Shown: positions 46,740 through 56,769 of the stretch, piece by piece
How the letters are laid out: each line of letters opens with the position of its first letter
Numbering within the stretch: the first letter of the stretch is position 1
DNA from: Dryomyza anilis
Taxonomy: Eukaryota; Arthropoda; Insecta; Diptera; Dryomyzidae
Assembly: GCA_951804985.1 (NCBI GenBank)
Contig: OX638133.1
Location: 78,932,367-78,996,366, forward strand
Reading direction: 5' to 3'
Length of the DNA: 64,000 bases
Position numbers and translations under genes: made by a program
Notes under the pieces: model-generated
The model's input: only the letters and a program-made list of their open reading frames with translations
Database searches by the model: none
What the model was told of the DNA's origin: nothing

Positions 46740-46990
46740 GAAAATTTGAAAAATTTACATTCAGTGCTTAATATAATAGAAACCATAAGTCGCATGGCCT
46801 TGACTTATATGGCCATTTTTACTATTTTGATGTGCTTAATATTTTTCCCAAAGACATTATGATACATTTATTAGTTCTTCATAAAAATTTGGCCAATTAA
46901 CTGCGGCGATCTTTTGAAAATCCTTAAAATTGATGATTTAAGGACGAGATAGAAAAAAATGGATCTTTACGCCTACAATTGCTGCTTAGT
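46740..46990 (+). repeat. Dispersed repeat, unoccupied copy
   Basis: CGCATGGCCTTGACTTATATGGCC, split here as GCATGGCCTTGAC and TATATGGCCATTTTTACT, then AATATTTTTCCCAAAGAC, TATGATACATTT and GGACGAGATAGAAA, parallels 47895-47962 plus 48816-48940. In the second copy a MITE interrupts the sequence. Confidence 0.6.
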
Positions 46991-47092
46991 CAAAAAAATC
47001 ATATCTTATACCGTTTCATGTATTTTTATGCTTCGAAAAACTTTAGTCTTTTGTAATTTCATATAAAATAAAAATAAAAAATCATATAAAAA

Positions 47093-47769
47093 CGAGTTGG
47101 GAAAGTTAGGTCACATGGGTAAGTTCGGTCACATGGGGCGGATTTTTATAGTCGGTCGGGCCCGACTATGGAATACCCTACTCCTTTGGTGGAGATATTA
47201 ATGAGGAATATTTAATTGTATACCTTAATTTTAATTTTTTAATTATGCTGAACCTCAGAATATTATTCATATATCAGAAATTTACGTCTTATATCCCCAT
47301 AAATTAAAAAAAAATATATAAAGTATAAAAAACTAAAAAAAAAAAATTGAAAAATATAATTGGGCGGACCACGCCTATATTTAAAATTTTGAAAGGCTAA
47401 TATTTCATAGATTTGATTTTAATAATTTACGGATCAAATTTTTACTATGAAAACCCGGGATATAATGAAAAAAAAATTGGGCGGATCACGCCCATTTTTG
47501 GACCACATATTTTTAGGTAAATTCTAACAATACCTTTTAAATTTTATAACTATACCTTGAATACTTTTCGAGTTATTAGTTCCGAAAGAGTTATATAAAA
47601 GTGACTTGTATGGGAGGTGGGCGTGTCCGTTGACCGATTTTGCTCATTTTCAAACTCAGTTCCTACTTTTGGCTAAAATATATTGAGACGAAATTTCATC
47701 GCATTCTGATTAGTATTTCTCAAGTTATTTTGTATTCGGACAGCAAGACAGCAAGACAGCAAGACAGCA

Positions 47770-47815
<46 letters not shown>

Positions 47816-47866
47816 TATATGCACAAAGTTAATATACCCTGTACCTCATAGGTGTAGGGTATAAAA
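47093..47866 (+). mobile_element. Family-A repeat element, copy 1
   Basis: Starts AACGAGTTGGGAAAGTTAG, then the palindrome ATAGTCGGTCGGGCCCGACTAT-like (about 47149-47170), AT-rich blocks with GGGCGGACCACGCC, GGGAGGTGGGCGTGTCCG, an (AGCAAGAC)n and (GACA)n microsatellite (47746-47813), and a 3' hairpin TATACCCTGTACC/GGTGTAGGGTATA followed by AAAA. No coding frame. Copies at 56770-57550 (minus) and 62023-62797 (plus). Confidence 0.88.
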
Positions 47867-47962
47867 ATACTTTGCAGTGATCAGTATTAGAAAAACTGTT
47901 CGTCGTACGGCTTCGACAAATTTGGCCACTTTTTATTTTTTTATGCAGAATATTTTTTCATA

Positions 47963-48813
47963 CACACAGAAGAAAATGTACCATTAAGTACTTTATGGTA
48001 CGACCATTGATCTTATGGTTCATGTATTAATAGTTTTTTCTTTTTAAATTAAAAGTTTTCGAATTAATTCAATAGTATTTGAAAAATTCAGTACCATAAA
48101 TTTAAATATTTCAATAATTTTATTTTATATAGAATAAATAGTGTTGTTTTAATAATTTCTTCCAATAATAATAAACGTGGAGTAAAAAACATAAAACGAA
48201 TACATACATGTTCGTTTTGTACGTCATTCTGCGAGTTAATCCACATTATTAAACGCGACATTGGTAAGGACTCAATGTATTTAATGTAAATAAATTGTAT
48301 TTATATATTTAGTTATATTTATATTATTATTTATTACAGAAAATAAATAATACATCGAACTTCTATTATGGCAACGGACTCAAAAATAACTGCAGACTCA
48401 AGTACTACAATCAATTATTGGAAACCAAAGCAAACATTAAATGTGTTATAACCTTTTGCAGCAAGAAGTGTCTTTTTATGTGTGTGTTGTAAAAGTGAAT
48501 ATCAATTTCGACATTTAAATAAAATAATATATACAATAAATTAACTGAAATACATTTTTGTTTTAATAAATTATTAGGAAAATATAATACGACTATACCA
48601 TAAAATTAATAATACGTATCATTAAATTTGTATAGGTCTTTCTTATTGTAATTAAAATATCACATTATAAAATTTATGGTACAACCACACATTGTATTAA
48701 CAGTTTCAATATTACTGAACTAAAGGGACGCATCCTACTGACCAATTTTAATTGTATAAATTATTGTTTTTCTATTGAAATACTATCAATTTACCATGAT
48801 TTTTTTCTGTGTG
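47963..48813. mobile_element. TA-flanked MITE, 851 bp
   Basis: Left CACACAGAAGAAAATGTACC, right (reverse-complemented) CACACAGAAAAAAATCATGG, both bordered by TA (47961-47962, 48814-48815). The interior has ACTCAAAAATAACTGCAGAC and other non-AT words but no frame of note. It sits in a dispersed repeat whose unoccupied relative is at 46740-46990. Confidence 0.82.
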
Positions 48814-48815
48814 TA

Positions 48816-49271
48816 GATAATATGATACATTTTTAACTCCTTAATATGAAATTGGTCGATTATGTAGATTGATGGATTATGTAGATTGATCCTTTGAAAA
48901 ATCATTAATTTTGGTATTAAAAGGATGAGATAGAAATTTAATATGTACTACAGATATGATGCCTTGGAAAGTGTCTACATTTGGTTCTCAGACAACAAAT
49001 CCATAACTGCTACAGTTTTCTCAATAAATCAATGGGAATATTACGGTCACTTTAGGACATTTATGGTCATATATCTCGTAAACTTGACGTGATAGGGCAT
49101 AAGTTTCTTGGGTGGAATGTCTTCAGGTTACTCAAGGATGCTAAAAAATTGTCAAATCTCTGGCACCAAAAAAAAGTGTGCTTTTGCTGCACTGTGTTAT
49201 TTTAAAAAAATTGTAAAGCTAAATGTGTTTCTTTTTAAAATAAAACATTACCGTCTAAATTGGCGTACGTA
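48816..49271. other. AT-rich DNA, tail of the dispersed repeat
   Basis: 48816-48940 completes the repeat interrupted by the MITE and has a small direct repeat, GATTATGTAGATTGAT. The rest is unique and unrecognised. Confidence 0.5.
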
Positions 49272-49753
49272 CACTGAGAAAAATGTGTTAAAATTATAAA
49301 ACTTTTTTTTTTAATTTAAAAGTATTGTTAAATTAATAATTTTTTTTTTTTTAATTTAGTAAATAAATGTTTTTCTATATTTCAATTTTTTTTATTATTT
49401 TTATTTTTTTTTATTATTATTTTATTAATATTTTTATTATTAATTATTGTATTATTTCTGTTCTTGTCTGGAATGGTATGAGTACTTGCTAATGCCAATA
49501 ACGTATAGACCGCTTTTATAAAATTTGGTCCCTCAAATTGGGTCTGTGAATAATATGGCAGGGTAACATTGAATACAAAATTTCTGTTTCACATTCATGC
49601 ATTTCACACCGTAAATGGCATGTCACGAAATCTCTAATTTTACACCAATGTGATTAAATTGAAAATAATTTCGTTAAATTTAAACGAAACATTGTTTTTA
49701 ATTTCAGTTTTAAATATTTGTTGTGAAATTTAAAGGATGTTTTTTTCACAGTG
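49272..49753. mobile_element. TA-flanked MITE, 482 bp
   Basis: CACTGAGAAAAATGTGTTAA at left; right end reverse-complemented CACTGTGAAAAAAACATCC; TA outside both (49270-49271, 49754-49755). The interior contains a (TTATT)n-rich patch and CATGCATTTCACACCGTAAA. No transposase. Confidence 0.72.
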
Positions 49754-49771
49754 TAGATGCTGAGTTTATGT

Positions 49772-49960
49772 TACTTGAATAATTCAAGGTTCGAAATGGG
49801 AATTTGCAAAGGAAGTAGGCTTTATAAATCTCGAAAAATAAGAAATAATTGTCAGGTGTTGAAAATTTAAATCCCAGGAATTGATATTTTCAGTTTTACT
49901 ACTTGAATAATTCAAGGTTCGAAATGGGAATTTGCAAAGGAAGTAGACTTCATTAATCTC
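49772..49960 (+). repeat. 128-bp unit repeated about 1.5 times
   Basis: TACTTGAATAATTCAAGGTT with the following GGAATTTGCAAAGGAAGTAG occurs at 49772 and again at 49900. The spacer between them (49833-49898) is identical to 42468-42534. Confidence 0.9.
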
Positions 49961-50450
49961 GAAATGATAGAAAAATTATGTAAATGAGGATATTTATTGT
50001 TTTCGATGGCTATCAAAAATGTAGGTCGCAATTCTTGTATATTTTTTGTGTCGCACCGAGTATTTAAAAACCTTAAATTTTTAATTAAAATACAAGTTCA
50101 CTGTTAGCTAAATTCTTATCTGTGGGAAAAGCCGATTTTTGTGTTATCATTTAGTACAGCAGAAACTGTTTCTAAATCTAAACTTCACTCATCTTTGAAC
50201 TACTGTTAATAGTCAGCCTTTTTAAATATGCAAATAAATATGCGAATTTTGGAAATTATAAAATGTTGCTATGAACTAAGTAATCTTATATAAAAATGTG
50301 TTTTATTTTAGAATTTCGAAAATAAATTTAAAATAAATCAGAAATTTAAAATTTTACATAGTATGAATTTTCACTTAACATAGAAATTTTACATTAAAAC
50401 GGATATTTTCAATTAAAATACAAATATATGCAATTAATTGTAATGGCACA
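49961..50450. other. AT-rich DNA
   Basis: Nothing recognised. Confidence 0.5.
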
Positions 50451-50452
50451 TA

Positions 50453-51392
50453 CACAGAAAAAAAAATTCTTCAATATGATGAATTTATTCATAAATATTA
50501 TGAATTTTTTCGCCAACTACCAGTTTCATCATATTGATACCACCGTTCATTAAATGACATATTAATCAATGCATTCATTATATATATGAACAAAATATAC
50601 AATGAAATGAATTTGAATTGTCATATTGATGAATTTGTTCATAATATTTTTTCAAAAAAAATTTTTTTTTGTTATAAAATAAATCAAAAAAAAGTGTTTT
50701 AAAAATTTTATTTAAAATATAACAGAACAAAAATTTTATAAAAATTATCAGAAAAAAAAATTTTAGGAAAGAAAAATAGTTCCAAAAAACATTTTTTCAA
50801 AAAAAATTTTTTGTTCGAAAAAAAAAATTGTTCGAAAAAAAATTTGTTCGAAAAAAAAATTAGTTCGAAAAAAAAATTGTTCGAAAAAAAAAATTTTGTT
50901 CGAAAAAAAATTGGTTCGAAAAAAATAAAAATTCGAAAAATATATTTTTTATAAATATAACTTTTTATTAATAAAAATTAGTAATTATAATAAATATATT
51001 ATAAAACATTTTACTAATTTATGCATGTCGAGCAAGCATTATATAAGAAATAACATACAAGAACTACGTGAGAACTAAGAAGTACGGCAAAAAATGAACG
51101 AAAAAAAATATTTTGGTAGAAATTTGGTTTAATGAACAGCGTTCTTCAATATGATGAACATATATGTTGTATTTTATGTTTTGGTTCATTAATATGATGA
51201 AACGTATTCTTCACATACAGTCATCATATTGAAGAACACTTTTTCGACAGTTACCAAGCGTTCTTCATATTTATGATAGCATTCATAACTTTGATGGCGT
51301 TAGTCATTAATATTATGAATGGTTCTTCAATACAATGAATCCTGGTTTGAAGAACGGAATTCATCAATATGATGTACATTTTTTTTTCTGTG
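50453..51392 (-). mobile_element. TA-flanked MITE, 940 bp, copy 2 (inverted)
   Basis: Reverse complement of the element at 5907-6872, with high similarity through the palindromic ends and the central TTCGAAAAAAAA run. TA flanks both sides (50451-50452, 51393-51394). No coding capacity. Confidence 0.88.
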
Positions 51393-51394
51393 TA

Positions 51395-51617
51395 ATCTTG
51401 CTATTATGTTCTACTTTTTTCGGCAATTTTTATGTAGAATAAAGAGTCAAAAAGCTAATAATATTACAGACTTTAAAAGTGGGATTGTTCAAGATTATGC
51501 GCCAAATTATATAATGTGTTAGTTTTTTTTTATATACATCTAAAAAAAAAATTCCATCTTCATCTCTTTCACATATAAATAAAGCGGATTTTTTATATAA
51601 TAATAAAATTACTAACA
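51395..51617. other. Region 3' of the lectin gene
   Basis: Would include the lectin 3' UTR on the minus strand. No consensus AATAAA is present on that strand in this stretch; AT-rich variants such as TATAAA could serve. Confidence 0.4.
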
Positions 51618-52254
51618 TTAATTCTCACTTTCAATTAATACAAATAAAGCTTTATCTTTTTCACATATCAATGAAGCTGAATCGTTACAGGTTTTGTCGT
51701 CCATTTTGTATTTCAAACAATCTGGCATCAGTTTTTTGCAATCCGGTTCCTCAGCACATCCCATTTCATTCTGATGTATTCTATTCCATATCAGACATTC
51801 TCGCCACAAAACAACGCAATGTTGAGTACTTTGATAATTATCGGGTTGGCCGCGTCCCCAGTTCGTGTATTTCATTGGTTTGCCTGTACCCGACCATATA
51901 TAATTTTTCGATTCCCCCAGTTTATTGGCGGATAACCAAAGTATAGGCTCAGTTATTTCAATGTTTTTTTGTAGATACTCCGTAAGTGCATCGAATTCTT
52001 CTGTAGATTCAATGCTGGCCAAATGGCCGTCATGTCTTCGACAGTAATGCGCGGCTTCAAACCAATTTCGCTATTGTTAGAAATAGGTAAAATTAAATTG
52101 AATTCCTTTTTTTAATCCTCAATATAAATACCTGCTTTGTCGAAATTAGATACTTTTTTTCGCCTATTTTTATGAAGTTGTCAACCGTTGTCTCATTGGC
52201 ACCCACTGCGTATATTAAAAAAACCGTTATAAAAACGATCAAGAATTTCTGCAT
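51618..52254 (-). CDS. Secreted C-type lectin, two exons
   Basis: Exon 1 is 52132-52254 and exon 2 is 51618-52070, split by a 61-bp phase-0 intron (GTATTT...AACAATAG). The 191-residue product starts with a signal peptide (MQKFLIVFITVFLIYAVGA). A C-type lectin domain covers about residues 30-178: NWFEAAHYC at 43-51, HLASIES at 57-63, WSGTGKPMKYTNWGRGQPDN at 100-119, ICEK at 176-179. C51-C177 and C126-C169 are the expected disulphide pairs. QPD (116-118) is the galactose-type sugar motif of this family. The usual WND motif before the penultimate cysteine reads MDD (164-166), so calcium-dependent binding may be altered. Four extra cysteines (133, 146, 152, 159) lie between the two inner ones. 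It probably acts outside the cell in sugar recognition or immunity (family inference). A broken relative lies at 54130-54897. Confidence 0.9.
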
Positions 52255-52270
52255 TTTCTAATATTTGTAC

Positions 52271-53158
52271 TAAGACTTGATAGTTCTGCACAGCCATAAC
52301 GCTTAAAATTAACTAAACAATAATATTCTTTTATTGCAATATTTATAATTCCCAAAAATGATAAGACAATTATTTAGTAATGAAATAGGCAATAACTAAA
52401 CATATTGGTATTTTCAGAATAATATGAAACACACTGAAAAGTTCGAGTTGCTTAAATTGTCGTTTTAATTTCAGCATCTTAATATTATATAAATGTACTT
52501 GGGGTTGAAACAGTAACCAATAACGATATTCGTTTAAACAATTTAATTTTTAACAGAAACATTTATGTAAACATAATTTAAAAAATATATGAATCGGAAC
52601 ATTAATATATTCAAAAACAAACATTTTATTAAACGATCTGAATTATTTTTTTCATATCGGAATAACAGAGAAACATATTATTGTTTCAGTTCAAAAGGCA
52701 GTATGTTTGCAAATAAGACTTGATAGTTCTGCACAGCCATAACGCTTAAAATTAACTAAACAATAATATTCTTTTATTGCAATATTTATAATTCCCAAAA
52801 ATGATAAGACAATTATTTAGTAATGAAATAGGCAATAACTAAACATATTGGTATTTTCAGAATAATATGAAACACACTGAAAAGTTCGAGTTGCTTAAAT
52901 TGTCGTTTTAATTTCAGCATCTTAATATTATATAAATGTACTTGGGGTTGAAACAGTAACCAATAACGATATTCGTTTAAACAATTTAATTTTTAACAGA
53001 AACATTTATGTAAACATAATTTAAAAAATATATGAATCGGAACATTAATATATTCAAAAACAAACATTTTATTAAACGATCTGAATTATTTTTTTCATAT
53101 CGGAATAACAGAGAAACATATTATTGTTTCAGTTCAAAAGGCAGTATGTTTGCAAATA
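52271..53158. repeat. 444-bp tandem duplication, apparently identical copies
   Basis: 52271-52714 and 52715-53158 read the same base for base by eye, from TAAGACTTGATAGTTC to GGCAGTATGTTTGCAAA. The inner copy covers the lectin 5' UTR and core promoter. Either a very recent duplication or an assembly artefact. Confidence 0.93.
52311..52347 (-). promoter_or_regulatory. Probable lectin core promoter
   Basis: On the minus strand TATAAATA (52347-52340) is followed 33 nt later by an initiator-like TTTAGTT (A at 52314), about 60 nt before the ATG. The whole block is duplicated exactly 444 bp further upstream, so a second TATAAATA lies at about 52791-52784. Confidence 0.5.
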
Positions 53159-53362
53159 AACATATAGCAATTTAAATTAATTGAACATAAATATTTTGTA
53201 TATTTGGAATCAAAAGTTGTATTAATTTTATATCTTTATTTATTTAAAATCAAAAAAATTTTATGCTCTCCAAAAACATTATTGTGCAGTAAAAAATATA
53301 ACTAATCGATTTTCCTGGTGATAAGCTTAGAAACATAACTAAATGTATAACCCTTGTCATTA
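53159..53362. other. AT-rich DNA
   Basis: Continues the GAAACAT/ATGTTT-rich wording of the preceding block. No gene. Confidence 0.4.
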
Positions 53363-53569
53363 CATTCTGAAAAAAAATACTATAAAATTAATAGTTTTGA
53401 ACTATTAATTCAATTGGTAAATCCCATTAAATACTACAAAATACTATACAATTACTTTTTAGTTTGTATGAACATATTGATTTTTAATATGTATACTATT
53501 GAATCAATAACTGTCCTATTGGAAAATTTCAATGGAATTTATGATTTTTTTTCTGAGCGTACTAGTTCT
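53363..53569. mobile_element. Short TA-flanked MITE, 207 bp
   Basis: Left CATTCTGAAAAAAAATACT and right ATGATTTTTTTTCTGAGCG, with TA outside both ends (53361-53362, 53570-53571). The interior shares ATACTACAAAATACTATACA and GAACATATTGATTTTTAATA with the MITE at 19956-20126. Confidence 0.75.
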
Positions 53570-54127
53570 GCCTACTGCCTACCAACATTTTAATCTTGTT
53601 TTACACTTTTACCACATATGAATATTATGCGGAAATAATATGAGATCACAGAAAAGACTTGTCTTATTTTATGACTTCAACGCAACGTTTTTTTCGGTTA
53701 CTTGGGTTTAATTGCATCTGCAAAACTTCATTGTACGCCTGCTATATGTGTTGTTGTTGTTACTGATTAAAATTGACAATTTAAAAATTCAATTCAAATG
53801 TTAGAAAATTTAATTTCAACAAACCATCCACGAGCAAAGTCGGATAAAAATTATAGAAGCATTGAATATTATTATATTAATTAAATTTTCTAAATGATTG
53901 TATATCCATTTTTGTGTTTGGAAAATGTCATTACAATTAAATTCTGAAATTGTCTATTTGAGTATCTAACAGAATGCGAACTTTCCATTTCCCATATTCT
54001 GATGTCGCTAAAAATTCTCCACATCTATTTTGTCATCCAATAGAACATTTTTATGGATTTACTTTTTAATAAAATTCTATAAAAATGTTTAATAAAAATC
54101 CATACAAAAAATAAACCTAGTCCTAGT
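53570..54127. other. AT-rich DNA
   Basis: Nothing recognised. The right edge is the truncation point of the lectin pseudogene. Confidence 0.5.
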
Positions 54128-54129
54128 TC

Positions 54130-54897
54130 CGTATCAGACATTCTCGCCACAAAACAACACAATGTTGAGAATCTAAAAAGTTATTTGGTTGCCCTTGTCC
54201 CCAGTTCGTGTAATTCATTGGTTGGCCTAGTAGCCGCGGTAGCTCAGGGGTTAGTGCGTTGGACTACGAGCCGAAAGGTCCCCGGTTCAAACCTGGACTG
54301 GGGCTAACAATATCTTTTCATAGAAACATTTTTCTATACCGCGCTACCTCTCGGCAGTAAATGGCAAACCTCCGAGAGTAAAACCATTGCCTATGAAAAA
54401 GCTCTCACCCGCCGTTCGGATTCGGCAATAAACTGTAGGTCCCACCACTTTGAGTACAAATATAACACGCACACCTCAAATTGGTGAGAGAGCTCGGCCG
54501 AAGTTCTATACAGGACTGTAGTGCCAAAATATTATTTATTATTATTATTGGTTGGCCTATACCCGACCACATATAACTTTCGAAATCCAGGTTATTGGTA
54601 CTGCTATTTCTATTGTTTTTTTGTAGATACTCCGTAAGTGCATCGAATTCTTCTGCAGATTCAATGCTGGCAAAATGAGCGTCATATCTGCGACAGTAGT
54701 TCGCGGCATTGAACCAATTGTAGCTTTTGTGAACAATAAATAAAATTTAATTTAATTCCATTTTTAATCATCAATATGCTCTGTCGAAATTAAATACTTC
54801 TTTCGCCTATTTTTATGAAGTTCCAATCTGTTAATTCTTTACTACACGTTGCGTATATTAAACAAGTCATTATAAATATGTAAAATAATGTTTGCAT
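54130..54897 (-). pseudogene. C-type lectin pseudogene cut by a SINE
   Basis: Homologous to 51618-52254 on the same strand. Exon 1 begins at 54897 (MQTLFYIFIMTCLIYATC, a signal peptide) but a 1-nt deletion after ATAGGCGAAAG brings in a stop. The GT donor is lost. Exon 2 is still open at the protein level (NWFNAANYCRR, ASIESAEEFDALTEYLQK, WSGIGQP), then a 317-bp SINE (54230-54546) interrupts it, after which TNWGQGQPNN and QHCVVLWREC continue. The 3' end, including the last conserved cysteines, is missing. QPD has become QPN. The frame still open around the SINE suggests the gene died recently (inference). Confidence 0.9.
54230..54546 (+). mobile_element. tRNA-derived SINE, copy 3, with 13-bp target duplication
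   Basis: GTAGCCGCGGTAGCTCAG head, B box GGTTCAAACCT, full body, and a TTATTATTATT tail. It is flanked by an exact 13-bp direct repeat, ATTGGTTGGCCTA (54217-54229 and 54547-54559), which also defines the element's true ends. It lies antisense within exon 2 of the lectin pseudogene. Confidence 0.96.
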
Positions 54898-54899
54898 TT

Positions 54900-55329
54900 T
54901 TTTATATTTATATTACAAACATTATTATAATGACAGTCAATTAGATTTTTGTTTTCGTTCAAACATATTTATGATTAGAATGAATAATTTTAGATGTTAT
55001 TGCTAACACAGATATGTTTGGATGAGAAACATTTTATGTACATGAAAAAATATTGTTGTTTACATATGAATTTAATGTAATAAAAATGTAAATTTGGAAC
55101 TAACACTATATTCCTTCTTTTTCATTTAATTTTTATTTTAGTTTTTATATTTATATTAATACTAGTATTTTGTTCCCGGGCTGCGCAACGGATTTTTTCT
55201 GTTTTTTTTTGTTGATTTGAAACCATTTTGTTAAGCATAGTTGTACATTTTCTACTATATATTGAAGAAATGAAAAATGTAGGAACAAAAATATTATGTG
55301 AATTATAAAAAAAAAATAAAAAAGTGTTA
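54900..55329. other. AT-rich DNA upstream of the lectin pseudogene
   Basis: Contains GTTCAAACATATTTATG and GAGAAACATTTTATGTA words shared with the lectin upstream region at 52555-53160. No gene. Confidence 0.45.
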
Positions 55330-55607
55330 ATCAAAATAAGACAATTTGGTATTTTGTTTTCGTGTTTTTACTTTTGTTACAAATTTCTTTGTATGTGTTT
55401 TTGCTAATTATGTGTTTGTCTTTTTTTTTTTTTAATTTTTGTTTTCGTATGATTTGCTTTCTGCTCTTATTTATGTAAAAGCCTTTTGTGTTTTTCTCGT
55501 TTTCGTTTTACTTCTGTTTTCACTATTCTTTATTTTGTCTTGTTTTAGGTTTTCTGGTTCTGCTTTTAATTTTGTTTTTGAGATTGACTTTGTAATTTTC
55601 TTTTTAT
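55330..55607. repeat. T/G-rich purine-poor tract, left part
   Basis: TTTTGTTTTCGTGTTTTTAC-like words dominate the plus strand. The same texture resumes at 57551-57660 after two inserted elements. The 94-codon frame at 55439-55723 is phenylalanine/leucine-rich because of this composition and is not a gene. Confidence 0.55.
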
Positions 55608-56748
55608 ACCCTACACTAAGAGTGAAAGGGTATATTCAGTTTGGTACGCCGTTTGTAAAACCCAGAAGGAAGCATCTCCGGTATGGAAAAGTATATAAAT
55701 TCTTGATCAGCAAGACATCCTGAGACGTCTGTCTGTCCGTCTGCCTGTCCGTCTGTCTTTCCGCCTGTCTGTCTGTCCATCTGTCTGTTGAAATCCCTAC
55801 TTCTTAACTACTTCTTATTGGCGAGATCGGTCTATTGTGACCCGTGATCTGACCATTTGTACTTAAACAACTTAAATAAAATTTACATCTACAGATCAAT
55901 TTTACTGTATACTGCTTAGGTAAACTTTTTTGGTCAAATAGTACAAAATGTTCACGTGTACAAAATGTTCCCGTGCCAGTGAGACAAAGAGACAAAGAAA
56001 GTGTCGAGAATATTGCTGCCGCTGAGGCTTCAGTTGAAGAAAGCCCAAATGTGTCTCTCACACGTCGTTCTCAAGCGTTGGGCGACGTCCTTGTGGCGAA
56101 TTTTGCGAAAAGATGATGGCCTACAAAATCAAATTGACGCAAAAACTGAAGCCGCTTTACCACCAGAAGCGTCGTATGTTTGGGCTGAGCAACAATCAAA
56201 ATGATTCGGATTTTCGTCGAAAAATCATCTTCAGCGATGAGGCTCATTTCTGGCTGAATTGCTTCATCAATAAACAAAATATGCCTTATTGGTCAGACAG
56301 CAATCCAATTTACGGTTTGGTGCGGTTTATGGTCCGGCGGCGTCATTGGGCCGTATTTCTTCCGTATGCTACGTCAAGTCTGTGGTCTATGCCAACAAGC
56401 CAGCGACGATTGACGAACTTCGTACGAATATCGAACGTGAAATTGCAGCAGTATCGGCCGATTTATGCTTGAAAACCGTCGAAAATTGGTTTCAGCGTCT
56501 GGATTTCTGCAAAAGAAATCGAGTTCCATACATAATGGCATCGAACGTACTTTTACACTTTTTTTTGTAGCGCTCTTATTGAAAAACCCTTTACGTGAAA
56601 ATAATGTTTTCCCACGAAACGATTTGTGGTTCTCAAAAAATATAGTCGGCTTAGACAGACTATAATTTTGATAATCCTAACTATAACACCTACTATATAA
56701 AGTCCCTACTTTAAAATTTTCCATGTGATCTAACCTTCCCAACTGGTT
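55608..56748 (-). mobile_element. Family-B element carrying a nested mariner
   Basis: On the minus strand the 5' end CCAGTTGGGAAGGTTAG (56748-56732) and palindrome ATAGTCTGTCTAAGCCGACTAT-like come first, the 3' hairpin TATACCCTTTCACTC/TAGTGTAGGGTATA last (55608-55640). The sequence matches 36116-36686 up to TTTGACCAAAAAAGTTTACC (near 55930) and resumes at AATAATGTTTTCC (near 56602). The mariner remnant occupies the gap. Confidence 0.8.
55960..56591 (+). pseudogene. Tc1/mariner-type transposase remnant, internally deleted
   Basis: Three shifted frames reconstruct parts of a DDE transposase of the Tc1/mariner (IS630) superfamily: SVENIAAAEASVEESPNVSL and WRILRKD (second helix-turn-helix region), KIIFSDEAHFWLN with the first catalytic D (about 56222-56260), then KSVVYANKPATIDELRTNIE and SADLCLKTVENW (C-terminus, 56385-56490). 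The stretch that should hold the second and third catalytic acidic residues is deleted, and frameshifts add to this, so it cannot be active. The right end TTGTAGCGCTCTTATTGAAA runs into AACCCTT then TA. The left terminus is missing. ACAAAATGTTCACGTG and ACAAAATGTTCCCGTG lie in tandem at the broken left edge. Confidence 0.88.
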
Positions 56749-56769
56749 TAATCTTTCTTGTTCTGTTTT

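Noticed and set aside
47093..47866. Helitron or DINE-type element
   Set aside because: A 3' hairpin is present, but I see no TC start, no CTRR end after the hairpin and no A/T insertion signature, so I left the class open.
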